Assembly: GCA_003282945.1 (NCBI GenBank)
Contig: QBYG01000001.1
Span: forward strand, 1 to 64,000
DNA from: Pelagibacteraceae bacterium AG-325-E23
Lineage (GTDB): Bacteria; Pseudomonadota; Alphaproteobacteria; Pelagibacterales; Pelagibacteraceae
DNA: 64,000 nt
Direction: 5' to 3'
In this document: piece after piece, positions 43,386 to 52,444 of the stretch
Position numbering within the stretch: position 1 is the first letter of the stretch
Layout: every line of letters starts with the position of its first letter
Made by a program: the position numbers and the translations under genes
The notes under the pieces: model-generated
The model's database searches: none
Seen by the model: the letters and a program-made list of their open reading frames with translations, nothing else
Told to the model about the DNA's origin: nothing

Positions 43386-44267
43386 ATGATCAAAAAAATC
43401 AAAATTGGTTTAATACAAAGTAAATCTTTAGGGACAATTCAATCTAATATTGATTTGGCTATAAAAAATATTAAAAAAGCTGCAAACAAAAAGGCAAAGA
43501 TAATATGTCTACCAGAACTATTTTTAACTAATTACTTTTGCCAAACAGAAAGTCATTCAAATTTTAAATTAGCAGAAAAAATTCCAGGAAAAATTTCTGG
43601 AATATTTTGTGATTTAGCAAAGGAGCTTGGTGTTGTATTGAATATTACTATGTTCGAAAAAAAAACATCTGGATTTTATCATAACACTAGTGTCATTATT
43701 AATGAAAATGGTAATATTCTATCTAAATATCGTAAGATGCACATACCTGATGACCCAGGGTATTATGAAAAATTTTATTTCAGTCCTGGAGATCTAGGTT
43801 TCAAAAGTGTGAAAACTAAATTTGGCAAGATAGGTCCTCTTATATGTTGGGATCAATGGTTCCCCGAAGCAGCAAGATTAACAGCTTTAAAAGGGGCTCA
43901 AATTATTTTTTATCCTACTGCTATTGGATGGCACCCAAAAGAAAAAAAGAAATTTGGAAAATCTCAATTAGAATCTTGGATCACAATGCAAAAATCTCAT
44001 GCTATTGCTAATGGAACTTATGTGGCTGCCATAAATAGAGTTGGTGTTGAAAAAAAAGGAAAAAAAAAAATTGAATTTTGGGGTAATTCAATGGTGATAG
44101 ATCCTAGTGGTAAAGTAATTGCAAAAGCAGGAAATAAAAAAGAAGATATTTTAGTTTGTGAAGTAGATTATAAAAAAATAGATACTGCTAGACAGCACTG
44201 GCCTTTTTTAAGAGACCGAAGAACTGAATTTTATAGAGATATTCTCAAAAATCCTAAAGATGAGTAA
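43386..44267 (+). CDS. aguB: N-carbamoylputrescine amidase
   Basis: A 293-residue nitrilase-superfamily hydrolase that turns N-carbamoylputrescine into putrescine, CO2 and ammonia. The catalytic triad is Glu44 (CLPELFL), Lys117 (KYRKMHIPDD) and Cys154 (LICWDQWFPEAAR). The segment PTAIGWHP is typical of AguB. It starts 4 bases after the DHS-like gene and overlaps aguA by 8 bases, so the last two steps of the agmatine route are coupled. Confidence 0.93.
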   Translation: MIKKIKIGLIQSKSLGTIQSNIDLAIKNIKKAANKKAKIICLPELFLTNYFCQTESHSNFKLAEKIPGKISGIFCDLAKELGVVLNITMFEKKTSGFYHNTSVIINENGNILSKYRKMHIPDDPGYYEKFYFSPGDLGFKSVKTKFGKIGPLICWDQWFPEAARLTALKGAQIIFYPTAIGWHPKEKKKFGKSQLESWITMQKSHAIANGTYVAAINRVGVEKKGKKKIEFWGNSMVIDPSGKVIAKAGNKKEDILVCEVDYKKIDTARQHWPFLRDRRTEFYRDILKNPKDE

Positions 44268-45324
44268 AAAAATAGATGAATTTAGAATGCCAGCAGAATG
44301 GGAGCCTCAAAAATCAGTTTGGATGTCGTGGCCTCATAATAAAAATGATTGGCCTGGATTATTTGAAAAAATTCCAAATGTAGTTGGGAAAATAATAAAA
44401 TATCTAACAAAACATCAAAAAGTAGATTTATTAGTCAATAATACCAAAAGTATTGAAACCACAAGAATATATTTAAAAAAACTAGGTTGCAATATATCCA
44501 ACATTAAATTTCATAAACTTAAAACAGACAGACTTTGGTTAAGAGATTCTGGGCCAATATTTTTAGTAAATAAAAAAAAAAGAAAAAAGACCATGCTTGA
44601 TTTTAAATTTAATGCCTGGTCAAAATATAAAAACTTCAAAAATGATGACAAAATCAATAGCCTTATTAGTAAATATTTGAATATTAAAAGTATTTTACCT
44701 AAAAAAGTAAATTCAAAAAAATTTGTAAGAGTAGTGATGGAAGGAGGTGCATTTGACAACAATGGATCAGGCTCAATATTGCTTACAAAGGAGTGCTTAT
44801 TAAGTAGTAAACAAGAAAGAAATAAAGGATTCAAAAAAATTGATTATGAAAATCTATTTTCAAAATATTTAAATGCAAAAAATTTTATTTGGCTAAATAA
44901 AGGAATTGTTGGAGATGACACACACGGTCATATTGATGATATTGCAAGATTTGTTTCAAAAAGTACAATTATGATAGCTGTAGAAAATAATAGATCAGAT
45001 AAAAATTATAAAGCTCTTAAAGAAAATTTAAAAATATTGAGTAAAAGTTACGATGAAAATGGAAAAAAATTAAAAATTATAAAGATACCTATGCCAAGCC
45101 CAGTTGTCATAGACAAAACTCGTGTCCCAGCAAGTTATTTAAATTTTTTCATAAGTAATAAAACAGTCTTGGTTCCAGTATTTAATGTGAAAGAAGACAA
45201 AAAGGTTTTAAAAATTTTTAGAAAATTTTTTACAAAAAGAAAAGTTATTGCTATTAATTGTAGTCATTTAATTTGGGGTTTTGGAGCTATTCATTGCATG
45301 ACCCAACAAGAGCCAAAAATTTGA
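44260..45324 (+). CDS. aguA: Agmatine deiminase
   Basis: A 354-residue guanidino-modifying enzyme that converts agmatine to N-carbamoylputrescine. It has MPAEWEPQKSVWMSWPHNK at the N-terminus, LWLRDSGPIFLV, VMEGGAFDNNGSGSIL, the catalytic His region GDDTHGHIDDIARF, and Cys346 in GAIHCMTQQEP. Length is normal. It is the last gene of the polyamine operon; its stop is one base from the stop of the convergent transporter gene, without a clear terminator. Confidence 0.95.
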   Translation: MSKKIDEFRMPAEWEPQKSVWMSWPHNKNDWPGLFEKIPNVVGKIIKYLTKHQKVDLLVNNTKSIETTRIYLKKLGCNISNIKFHKLKTDRLWLRDSGPIFLVNKKKRKKTMLDFKFNAWSKYKNFKNDDKINSLISKYLNIKSILPKKVNSKKFVRVVMEGGAFDNNGSGSILLTKECLLSSKQERNKGFKKIDYENLFSKYLNAKNFIWLNKGIVGDDTHGHIDDIARFVSKSTIMIAVENNRSDKNYKALKENLKILSKSYDENGKKLKIIKIPMPSPVVIDKTRVPASYLNFFISNKTVLVPVFNVKEDKKVLKIFRKFFTKRKVIAINCSHLIWGFGAIHCMTQQEPKI

Positions 45325-45325
45325 A

Positions 45326-45874
45326 TTAAGCAGCTTTTAAAGTACCTAATAATAATCTAAAAGGTATCAACATTACTAAAGCTACAAAAATCTTTACTGC
45401 TAAATCTCCCAAAGACAGTGTCACCCAAGGTATTCCTGTTCCATAAAATGAAATCGAAAAGAATAAAAATGTATCAACGGTAGAACCAATTAATGAAGAG
45501 GCAAGTGGCGCAATAAACCATTTTTTTTGTCTTAATTGATCAAATATTTGTACATCCAATAATTGAGCAATAATAAATGCTGTTCCTGAACCAATTGCTA
45601 TTCTTACTGAGATTAAATCGGCAAAATTTGTTGAAAAAATTAGTGTAAACAAAATACCTATTGTAAATCCTATATATACAATTTTTCTAGCAACTAATTT
45701 GCCAAAAGATCTATTTGCTAGATCAGTTATTAAAAAAGCTATTGGATAACTGAATGCTCCATATGTAAGAATTTCTTGGAGACCATAGTATTTAATTGGA
45801 AATTGGACTAAATAATTAGACGCTAAAACAACCACTCCCATTAAAAATGAGAGTGTTAAAAATACTTTATTCAT
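45326..45874 (-). CDS. Queuosine-precursor-type transporter (YhhQ/VUT family)
   Basis: A 182-residue membrane protein with five or six helices. PIKYYGLQEILTYGAFSYPIAFLITDLANRSFG, given here only in outline (positions 27-60), contains the family signature FLITDLANRSFG. IGSTVDTFLFFSISF is also typical. Family members import queuine or preQ0/preQ1 for tRNA modification. Its ATG overlaps the rpmB stop by one base (TAATG on the minus strand), so it is translated after L28. Confidence 0.85.
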   Translation of the reverse strand: MNKVFLTLSFLMGVVVLASNYLVQFPIKYYGLQEILTYGAFSYPIAFLITDLANRSFGKLVARKIVYIGFTIGILFTLIFSTNFADLISVRIAIGSGTAFIIAQLLDVQIFDQLRQKKWFIAPLASSLIGSTVDTFLFFSISFYGTGIPWVTLSLGDLAVKIFVALVMLIPFRLLLGTLKAA

Positions 45875-46155
45875 TATGCAGATTTACTGACTAAAAATTT
45901 TTTTAATTTTTTTAGTCTTAATGATAAATCTCTAGACTTGGCTGAAATAAGAAATTGATCAAAACTACCTTTTTTATCTACTGATCTAACACCAGCATTT
46001 GAGACGGTTAATCTTAAACTTCTCTTAAGTAGTTCACTCTTAAATTTAACTTTTTTTAAATTTGGAAGAAATCTTCTTTTCGTCTTATTGTTAGCATGAC
46101 TAACGTTATGACCCTTGAGTGGGATTTTTCCAGTAAGTTCACATTTTTTAGACAT
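45874..46155 (-). CDS. rpmB: 50S ribosomal protein L28
   Basis: A 93-residue basic ribosomal protein. [20 protein letters not shown] and [13 protein letters not shown] are L28 hallmarks, with the alphaproteobacterial-length C-terminus. The CXXC zinc pairs of some L28 proteins are not present (a single Cys at the start). It is preceded by a good promoter and followed, with a one-base overlap, by the queuosine-type transporter gene. Confidence 0.97.
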   Translation of the reverse strand: MSKKCELTGKIPLKGHNVSHANNKTKRRFLPNLKKVKFKSELLKRSLRLTVSNAGVRSVDKKGSFDQFLISAKSRDLSLRLKKLKKFLVSKSA

Positions 46156-46167
46156 AAATTATGAGCC

Positions 46168-46196
46168 TGTATAGGATCTGAATCTTATCGCGTCAA
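46168..46196 (-). promoter_or_regulatory. Sigma-70-type promoter of rpmB
   Basis: On the minus strand TTGACG (46196-46191) and TATACA (46173-46168) are separated by exactly 17 bases, close to the housekeeping consensus. The -10 box is 12 bases before the rpmB start, leaving a very short leader. It lies in the 43-base gap after pyrD, so rpmB does not depend on read-through. Confidence 0.75.
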
Positions 46197-46198
46197 GA

Positions 46199-47239
46199 TT
46201 AATTTTTAGTTCCAATGGCCTCTGAAACATTTTTAAACCCCTTATTTTTTAATAAATCAATTAATTCTGTACTTATTTTTGAAGCTATACGAGGACCTCT
46301 ATAAACCATTCCAGTATATAATTGAACGAGTGTTGCACCAGAAATGATTTTTTCAAAAGCATCTTGTCCATTACTAACACCACCCACTCCTATTATTTTT
46401 GTTTTATCTTTTAGAATTTTATAAAATTTAGAAATTGCCTCGTTTGAAATCTTTTCAATTGGTTTACCTGATAGTCCACCCTTTTCTAATTTATTTATAT
46501 TTTTTAAATTTTCTCTATTCTTATCTGTGGTATTGGAAACAATAATAATTCCTATTTCTTGTTCCATAATGATCTTTGATACTTCATTAATTTGATCGTC
46601 GTTAAGATCAGGTGAAACTTTTATTGCTAATGGAATGTTTGAATTCAATTTTTTTTTTTCATTCTTTAGTTTGTCAATCAATGAATTTAATTCATCCTGG
46701 TTATGAAAGTCTCTTAAATTTTCTGTATTTGGTGAGGAAATATTTATAGTTATATAATCGGCTAAATTATAAAATTTACGAAAACAAATTAAATAATCAT
46801 CAATTCTATTAGTGGAGTCTTTATTTGGTCCAATATTTATTCCTAGAAAACCCTTTTTATTATTTTCCTTAATTGTCTGACTAATTTGTTCTGAACCAGA
46901 ATTGTTAAAACCTAATCTATTTATAAGAGCTTCATCTTCTTCAAGTCTAAAAACTCTTGGTTTAGGGTTACCAAATTGAGGCTTTGGAGTAATTGTCCCT
47001 ACTTCAACAAAACCAAATCCAAGATTAAACAGAGGATTATATACTTCAGCATTTTTATCAAACCCAGCAGCAACACCAATTGGTGAAGATAATTTTTTTT
47101 CACAAAAAGTTATTTCTAAAATATGATTATCTTTAGGTTTTGAGTAAGGAATATTATTTAACTTTAGTGCTTTTATTGCTAAAGAATGGGCTACTTCAGG
47201 GCTAAATTTAAAAATTAATGGTCTTAAAATATTAAACAT
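46199..47239 (-). CDS. pyrD: Dihydroorotate dehydrogenase (quinone), class 2
   Basis: A 346-residue membrane-associated flavoenzyme that oxidises dihydroorotate to orotate with quinone in pyrimidine synthesis. The N-terminal helix FNILRPLIFKFSPEVAH, which docks on the membrane, marks class 2. GVAAGFDKNAEVY, VEVGTITPKPQ, NRLGFNNSG, NISSPNTENLR and GVGGVSNGQDA form the FMN and substrate sites. It starts 8 bases inside the end of lysK. Confidence 0.96.
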   Translation of the reverse strand: MFNILRPLIFKFSPEVAHSLAIKALKLNNIPYSKPKDNHILEITFCEKKLSSPIGVAAGFDKNAEVYNPLFNLGFGFVEVGTITPKPQFGNPKPRVFRLEEDEALINRLGFNNSGSEQISQTIKENNKKGFLGINIGPNKDSTNRIDDYLICFRKFYNLADYITINISSPNTENLRDFHNQDELNSLIDKLKNEKKKLNSNIPLAIKVSPDLNDDQINEVSKIIMEQEIGIIIVSNTTDKNRENLKNINKLEKGGLSGKPIEKISNEAISKFYKILKDKTKIIGVGGVSNGQDAFEKIISGATLVQLYTGMVYRGPRIASKISTELIDLLKNKGFKNVSEAIGTKN

Positions 47240-48800
47240 TTTCTAATTTACTTTTTATTAATTCTTTGGTTTCTTGAACCCCAAAAAAGCTTATAAAAAA
47301 ACCAAATCGTGGTCCATTTTCTACCCCAAAAACTACCTCATATATTAACTTAAACCAATCACGCAAATTTTCTTTATAGCCATTTTCTTTACCGACTGTA
47401 TAAATTGTAGTCTGAATGTCCTCTGGTTTCATTGCGTCATCGCAATTATCTAAAGAGTTTACTAAAGCGTCTAAAGCAATTTTTTCACTTTCATTTGGTT
47501 TTTTATAAATCTTTTTAGATTTTATAGCGTCATTAAAATATTTAATTGCATAAGATATTAAATTGTCAAAAATTGGATGAATTTCCTCATTAATATCTTT
47601 CTTATATTTCTTAACAAACTTCCAAAGTAATTCTTTATTATCAGCATTGCTGGTCTCAACTAAATTTAGTAGCATTGAGAAAGACATAATTGAATTTTCC
47701 TCTGGTATCTCTGAATTATGAACATGCCAAACAGGGTTCATTAGTTTTTGAAGTTCATTTTGAGTTTTACCTTTTTCAATAAAATCAAGATATTCATCGA
47801 CAGCCTTTGGTACTACTTCTCTATAAAGTTTTTTTGCTCTTTTTGGATTTTGGTACATATATAAGGAGAGACTTTCAGGTGAAGCATACTCTAACCATTG
47901 GTCAATAGTAATACCATTTCCTTTTGATTTAGATATTTTTTCACCCTTTTCATCTAAAAATAACTCATATGCAAAGCCAGACGGATTTGACTTACCTAAC
48001 AATTTTATGATTTTTGTTGATAAAATTGCACTCTCAATCAAATCTTTCCCATACATTTCAAAATCTACATCGAGAGCATACCATCTCATTGCCCAATCTA
48101 CTTTCCATTGTAATTTGCAATTGCCATCTAAAATACTTTGTTCTAATTTTTTACCTTTATTGTCAAAAATTATTTTTGAATTTTTAGTATCTAGTTCTAA
48201 GACTGGTATTTCTAATACAACCCCTGTATCTGGACATATTGGTAAAAATGGAGAATATGTTTTTTGTCTTTCTTTACCAAGTGTGGGAATAACTATATTC
48301 ATTATTCCTTCATAATTTTCTAAAATTAATTTTAATGGATCATTAAAAAAACCAGATTTATATAAAATAGTTGAACTTTTAAAATTATATTTAAAATTAA
48401 ATTTATTTAGAAAGTTTTTTAACATTTCATTGTTATGCTCTCCAAAACTATTAAATTTTCCAAAAGGATCTGGAACTTGAGTTAAAGGTTTATGAAGATT
48501 TTGTATTAGTTTTTCAGAATTAGGAATATTTTCAGGCACTTTCCTTAATCCATCCATATCATCAGAAAAAGTAATTATTTCTTTAGGAAGATCTGTTAAA
48601 TGATTTAAGGCATTAACTATCATTGAGGTTCTTGCTACTTCACCAAAAGTACCAATGTGTGGTAAACCACTGGGACCATATCCTGTTTGCAGAATAATTT
48701 TTCCTTTGTTTTCAATATTTTTTTTTCTTTCTCTGAGAAGCTTTTTAGCTTCAAGAAAGGGCCAAGCGTTTGTTTTGTCTATGTTGTTTTTATCTATCAC
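47232..48800 (-). CDS. lysK: Lysyl-tRNA synthetase, class I
   Basis: A 522-residue class I LysRS, the archaeal-type form also found in alphaproteobacteria, unrelated to the common class II LysS. The HIGH motif is GLPHIGTFGE and the KMSKS motif is KISKSKGNG. The catalytic half is followed by an alpha-helical anticodon domain. The start is a GTG at 48800; no in-frame ATG precedes the conserved region (NAWPFLEAKKLL). It overlaps pyrD by 8 bases. Confidence 0.95.
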   Translation of the reverse strand: MIDKNNIDKTNAWPFLEAKKLLRERKKNIENKGKIILQTGYGPSGLPHIGTFGEVARTSMIVNALNHLTDLPKEIITFSDDMDGLRKVPENIPNSEKLIQNLHKPLTQVPDPFGKFNSFGEHNNEMLKNFLNKFNFKYNFKSSTILYKSGFFNDPLKLILENYEGIMNIVIPTLGKERQKTYSPFLPICPDTGVVLEIPVLELDTKNSKIIFDNKGKKLEQSILDGNCKLQWKVDWAMRWYALDVDFEMYGKDLIESAILSTKIIKLLGKSNPSGFAYELFLDEKGEKISKSKGNGITIDQWLEYASPESLSLYMYQNPKRAKKLYREVVPKAVDEYLDFIEKGKTQNELQKLMNPVWHVHNSEIPEENSIMSFSMLLNLVETSNADNKELLWKFVKKYKKDINEEIHPIFDNLISYAIKYFNDAIKSKKIYKKPNESEKIALDALVNSLDNCDDAMKPEDIQTTIYTVGKENGYKENLRDWFKLIYEVVFGVENGPRFGFFISFFGVQETKELIKSKLENV

Positions 48801-48886
48801 TTTTTATTAAACAGCCTATAAAATAACGTTTTTAATAATTCTTATAGAGTTGAAATTTATTTACCATAAAATAATGTCCAATCAAA

Positions 48887-50335
48887 ATGTCCAATTATAA
48901 AACAGTTTTCTTTACGCTTGGAGTTTTGCAAATTATTTTAGGGTTATCGATGATTGCGCCAATTTTAGCGCAGTTTTTTTATAATGAACTAGACTCTGGT
49001 TTCATAAGTTCAGGAATTGTAACTATTATTTTTGGAACTCTCTTTTTACTTAGTAATTTAGATCACAATAAGAAGATTAGTTTACCTCAAGCTTTTCTGT
49101 TAACAGCTTTATCTTGGTTGAGTATTGCTATTTTTGGCTCACTTCCTTTCATATTTTCTGAGATTGAATTGACTACAACTGATGCATTTTTTGAAAGCAT
49201 GTCAGGTATTACTACAACTGGATCAACTATAATCACGAATTTAAATGAAGCCCCAAAAAGTATTCTTCTTTGGAGAGGAATGCTTCAATGGTTAGGTGGA
49301 ATTGGTATTATCGTTATGGCAATTACTTTAATGCCACTTATGAATATTGGTGGAATGCAGTTGTTCGTTATATCCACAAGTGATACTCCAGAAAAAATTT
49401 TACCTAGATCAAAAGAAATAGCATTGAGATTGATCTTGGTATACTCAGGATTAACTTTTATTTGTGCATTATTTTATAAAATATTTGGGATGAACTTATT
49501 TGATAGTGTAGTTCACTCTATGACAACAATAGCAACCGGAGGTTTCTCAAATTATAATGAGTCTATAGGTTACTTTGATAATTCTTTAATAGAATTAACA
49601 TCAATAATATTTATTATTTTGGGAAGTATTCCGTTCATTGCTTACATCAAATACTTAAATGGCGATAAAAAAATATTTTTTAAAGATACACAAATTAAAA
49701 CTTTTATAAAAATTGTGCTTTTTTCAATTATATTAATGTATTTATATCTGTTCATAAAAAATCAAAGTTTTTTTGATACTAACATAAGGTCAGTTGCATT
49801 TAATGTAATATCAATTTTAACTGGAACTGGATATGTAACTCAAAACTTTAGTGATTGGGGTCAATTCCCATTAATTTATTTTCTGATTCTTATGTTTATA
49901 GGTGGATGCGCAGGTTCAACCGCTTGTGGGATTAAAATATTTAGAGTCCAAATTTTATTCCAGTTTGTATCTGTACAACTAAAGAAAATAATTTATCCAA
50001 GAGGTATATTTAAAATAAAATATGAAAATAATAATATTGATGAAAAATTTTTAGCATCAATCATTTCATTTATATTTTTATATATTGTAATCTTCTTTAT
50101 TATAACGGCACTATTATCAACAAGCGGTTTAGATTTGACAACCTCAATATCTGCTGCTGCAACGTCAATATCAAATGTAGGGCCTGGTTTAGGTGATATT
50201 ATTGGTCCAAATGGTAATTTTTCAAATTTATCTGATTTTTCGAAGTGGGTTTTAAGTTTAGCGATGATTTTAGGTAGATTAGAATTGTTTGCTGTATTAG
50301 TATTATTTATTCCATCATTTTGGAGAAAATATTAA
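48887..50335 (+). CDS. trkH: Potassium uptake protein TrkH
   Basis: A 482-residue K+ channel-like transporter subunit with four M1-P-M2 repeats. Filter-like loops include SMSGITTTGSTI, TTIATGGFSNYN, ILTGTGYVT and SISNVGPGLGD. It works with a cytoplasmic regulator, TrkA, which is not in this window. An upstream ATG at 48874 begins an identical ATGTCCAAT but is out of frame and stops after eight codons (TAA at 48898-48900); the ATG at 48887 is the real start. Its stop overlaps the ampG start (TAATG). Confidence 0.94.
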   Translation: MSNYKTVFFTLGVLQIILGLSMIAPILAQFFYNELDSGFISSGIVTIIFGTLFLLSNLDHNKKISLPQAFLLTALSWLSIAIFGSLPFIFSEIELTTTDAFFESMSGITTTGSTIITNLNEAPKSILLWRGMLQWLGGIGIIVMAITLMPLMNIGGMQLFVISTSDTPEKILPRSKEIALRLILVYSGLTFICALFYKIFGMNLFDSVVHSMTTIATGGFSNYNESIGYFDNSLIELTSIIFIILGSIPFIAYIKYLNGDKKIFFKDTQIKTFIKIVLFSIILMYLYLFIKNQSFFDTNIRSVAFNVISILTGTGYVTQNFSDWGQFPLIYFLILMFIGGCAGSTACGIKIFRVQILFQFVSVQLKKIIYPRGIFKIKYENNNIDEKFLASIISFIFLYIVIFFIITALLSTSGLDLTTSISAAATSISNVGPGLGDIIGPNGNFSNLSDFSKWVLSLAMILGRLELFAVLVLFIPSFWRKY

Positions 50336-51708
50336 TGTCTGAAATAAAACAAAGCTGGGTAGATTCATTATTAGTTTATAGAGATATTAGAATGTTGAGA
50401 ATATTGCTTCTAGGAGCAATAAGTGGTTTTCCATGGGTATTAATTGCAAGTAGCTTAAGTCTTTGGCTAAAGGAGGAGGGATTAAGTAGATCAACAATTG
50501 GTTGGGCAGGATTAATATTTGGAGTTTATGCATTTAATTATTTATGGGCTCCAATAATCGACAGAGTACAAATTCCACTTTTAACGAAAAAATTAGGGCA
50601 TAGACGTGGATGGATTGTATTAATGCAATTAATTATTTTATCAAGCTTGATAGTTTGGAGCTTTATAAATCCTACTCAAAACCTAGCACTCTTAATCAGT
50701 GTTGGATTGGTTATTGCTATTGCTTCTGCTACTCAAGATATTACTGTTGATGCACTAAGAATAGAACAGATTAATTCAAATGAGGGAAAATCTATGGCTG
50801 CCGGAGCTGCTATGGCAGTTGTTGGATGGTGGACAGGGTATAAATTAGGGGGTGTGGTAGCATTGTTTACTGCAGAATTTTTTGAAAAGATGGGCGTAGT
50901 AGATTATTGGCAGGCTACTTTTTTAGTTTTAGGAATTTTAATTATTTTGATGAATATAGGTTTGATGTTTGTTCACGAAACAATTGATTTTAATAGAGTA
51001 AATAATCAAAAAGCAACAGATCAAATTATTAGAGATAAGCTTGGATCTAATAATATTATAACAAATTTTGTTGCTTATATAACAGGAACTATTGGAGGAC
51101 CAATAATAAGCTTTTTTAAAAAAAATGGATTAGCAATTGCACTAGGAATTTTAGGTTTTGTATTTTTATTTAAGATAGGAGAAGCATTTTTGGGTCGAAT
51201 GTCTATTGTTTTTTATAAAGAAATTGGTTTTTCTAAAGGTCAAATAGCTATCTATTCTAAAGGATTAGGATGGATTACTACTGTAATTTTCACTTTACTT
51301 GGTGGAATAATGGCAATGCGGGCTGGAACTATTAAAACAATGTTTTTTGCTGGTGGTTTAATGGCTTTAACAAATCTTATTTTTGCAGCCTTAGCTTGGA
51401 CAGGTAAATCTGAACTTTTATTTGCAATAGCAGTAATTGCAGATGACATAACTGCAGCATTCGCTACTGTTGCATTTGTTGCCTTTATATCATTGTTAGT
51501 GGATAGAACTTATACAGCTACTCAATATGCTTTGTTGGCATCAATTGGAACAGCAGGCAGAACAACACTTGCCTCATCGTCAGGAGCATTGGTAGATTGG
51601 TTGAATGGAGACTGGGGTACATTTTTTGTAATTACAACAGTAATGGTAATTCCATCACTAATTTGTCTTTGGTTTATAAGGAATAAAGTAAAAATTGGCG
51701 CAAAATAG
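50335..51708 (+). CDS. ampG: AmpG-like MFS transporter (muropeptide permease)
   Basis: A 457-residue, 12-14 helix major-facilitator protein. MLRILLLGAISGFPWVLIAS and GLIFGVYAFNYLWAPIIDR, plus ATQDITVDALRIE, are AmpG hallmarks. It imports anhydro-muropeptides from the periplasm for recycling. I chose the ATG at 50335, with GGAG nine bases upstream; an in-frame TTG at 50320 is less likely. Its end overlaps the NlpC/P60 gene by 14 bases, so import and hydrolysis genes are coupled. Confidence 0.88.
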   Translation: MSEIKQSWVDSLLVYRDIRMLRILLLGAISGFPWVLIASSLSLWLKEEGLSRSTIGWAGLIFGVYAFNYLWAPIIDRVQIPLLTKKLGHRRGWIVLMQLIILSSLIVWSFINPTQNLALLISVGLVIAIASATQDITVDALRIEQINSNEGKSMAAGAAMAVVGWWTGYKLGGVVALFTAEFFEKMGVVDYWQATFLVLGILIILMNIGLMFVHETIDFNRVNNQKATDQIIRDKLGSNNIITNFVAYITGTIGGPIISFFKKNGLAIALGILGFVFLFKIGEAFLGRMSIVFYKEIGFSKGQIAIYSKGLGWITTVIFTLLGGIMAMRAGTIKTMFFAGGLMALTNLIFAALAWTGKSELLFAIAVIADDITAAFATVAFVAFISLLVDRTYTATQYALLASIGTAGRTTLASSSGALVDWLNGDWGTFFVITTVMVIPSLICLWFIRNKVKIGAK

Positions 51709-52444
51709 GCACTTTTGCAGTAATTCATACTTGAACGTATATGAGTTGGCGTCCAAAAACTCCAATATAAGCACTCAATTATTATACGGTGAAGAATTTA
51801 ATATAATCCAAAAAAATAAAGATTTTTTAAAAATTAAAACTAGCTTTGACAATTATGTGGGTTTTATAAAAGTTGGAAGGTTTAATAAAAGATTAAATAA
51901 GACACATAAAGTTTGTGTATTAAAATCTAAAATTTATTCAAAACCCAAAAGTATATTTAGTACTAAAAAATATCTCCCATTTTCTGCAGAAATTGAATTT
52001 TTAGAAAAAAAAAATAATTTTATAATGTTTGAGAAAAACAAATGGATCAGCTTTAATGAATTAGAAACTATAAAAAAAAAAAATAAAGATTTTACAAAAA
52101 TATTTAAACTTTTTTTAAATTGCAAATATAAGTGGGGCGGGAAAAGTTTTGATGGTATTGACTGCTCAGCTTTATTGCAAATATTTTATAAATTTAATAA
52201 TAAATTTTTTCCTAGAGATACAATTGACCAAGTAAAAATTAAAAATGGATCAATTAAAAAAAATAAATTCAAAAAAGGAGATATTATTTTTTGGAAGGGA
52301 CATGTTGCAATTTGTTTAAATTCAAAGAATTTAATTCATGCATATGGACCGAGAAAGAAGGTATTAATCATGCCAATTAATCAGACCATTAAATTAATTA
52401 AGAAAACTGCAAATTTAAAAGTAGCAAAGGTTATATCAATTTAA
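51695..52444 (+). CDS. NlpC/P60 cell-wall peptidase with SH3-like domain
   Basis: A protein of up to 249 residues. The first half is a bacterial SH3-like region (STQLLYGEEFNIIQ, YVGFIKVGRF). The second is an NlpC/P60 cysteine peptidase with Cys157 in GIDCSALLQ and His203 in KGHVAICL, which cuts peptide stems of murein. No signal peptide is visible, so it may be cytoplasmic and serve recycling. The start is uncertain: the frame opens with TTG at 51695 (14-base overlap with ampG, AAGGA upstream) and there is another TTG at 51731; no early ATG exists. Its end overlaps tyrA by 4 bases. Confidence 0.82.
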   Translation: MAQNRHFCSNSYLNVYELASKNSNISTQLLYGEEFNIIQKNKDFLKIKTSFDNYVGFIKVGRFNKRLNKTHKVCVLKSKIYSKPKSIFSTKKYLPFSAEIEFLEKKNNFIMFEKNKWISFNELETIKKKNKDFTKIFKLFLNCKYKWGGKSFDGIDCSALLQIFYKFNNKFFPRDTIDQVKIKNGSIKKNKFKKGDIIFWKGHVAICLNSKNLIHAYGPRKKVLIMPINQTIKLIKKTANLKVAKVISI

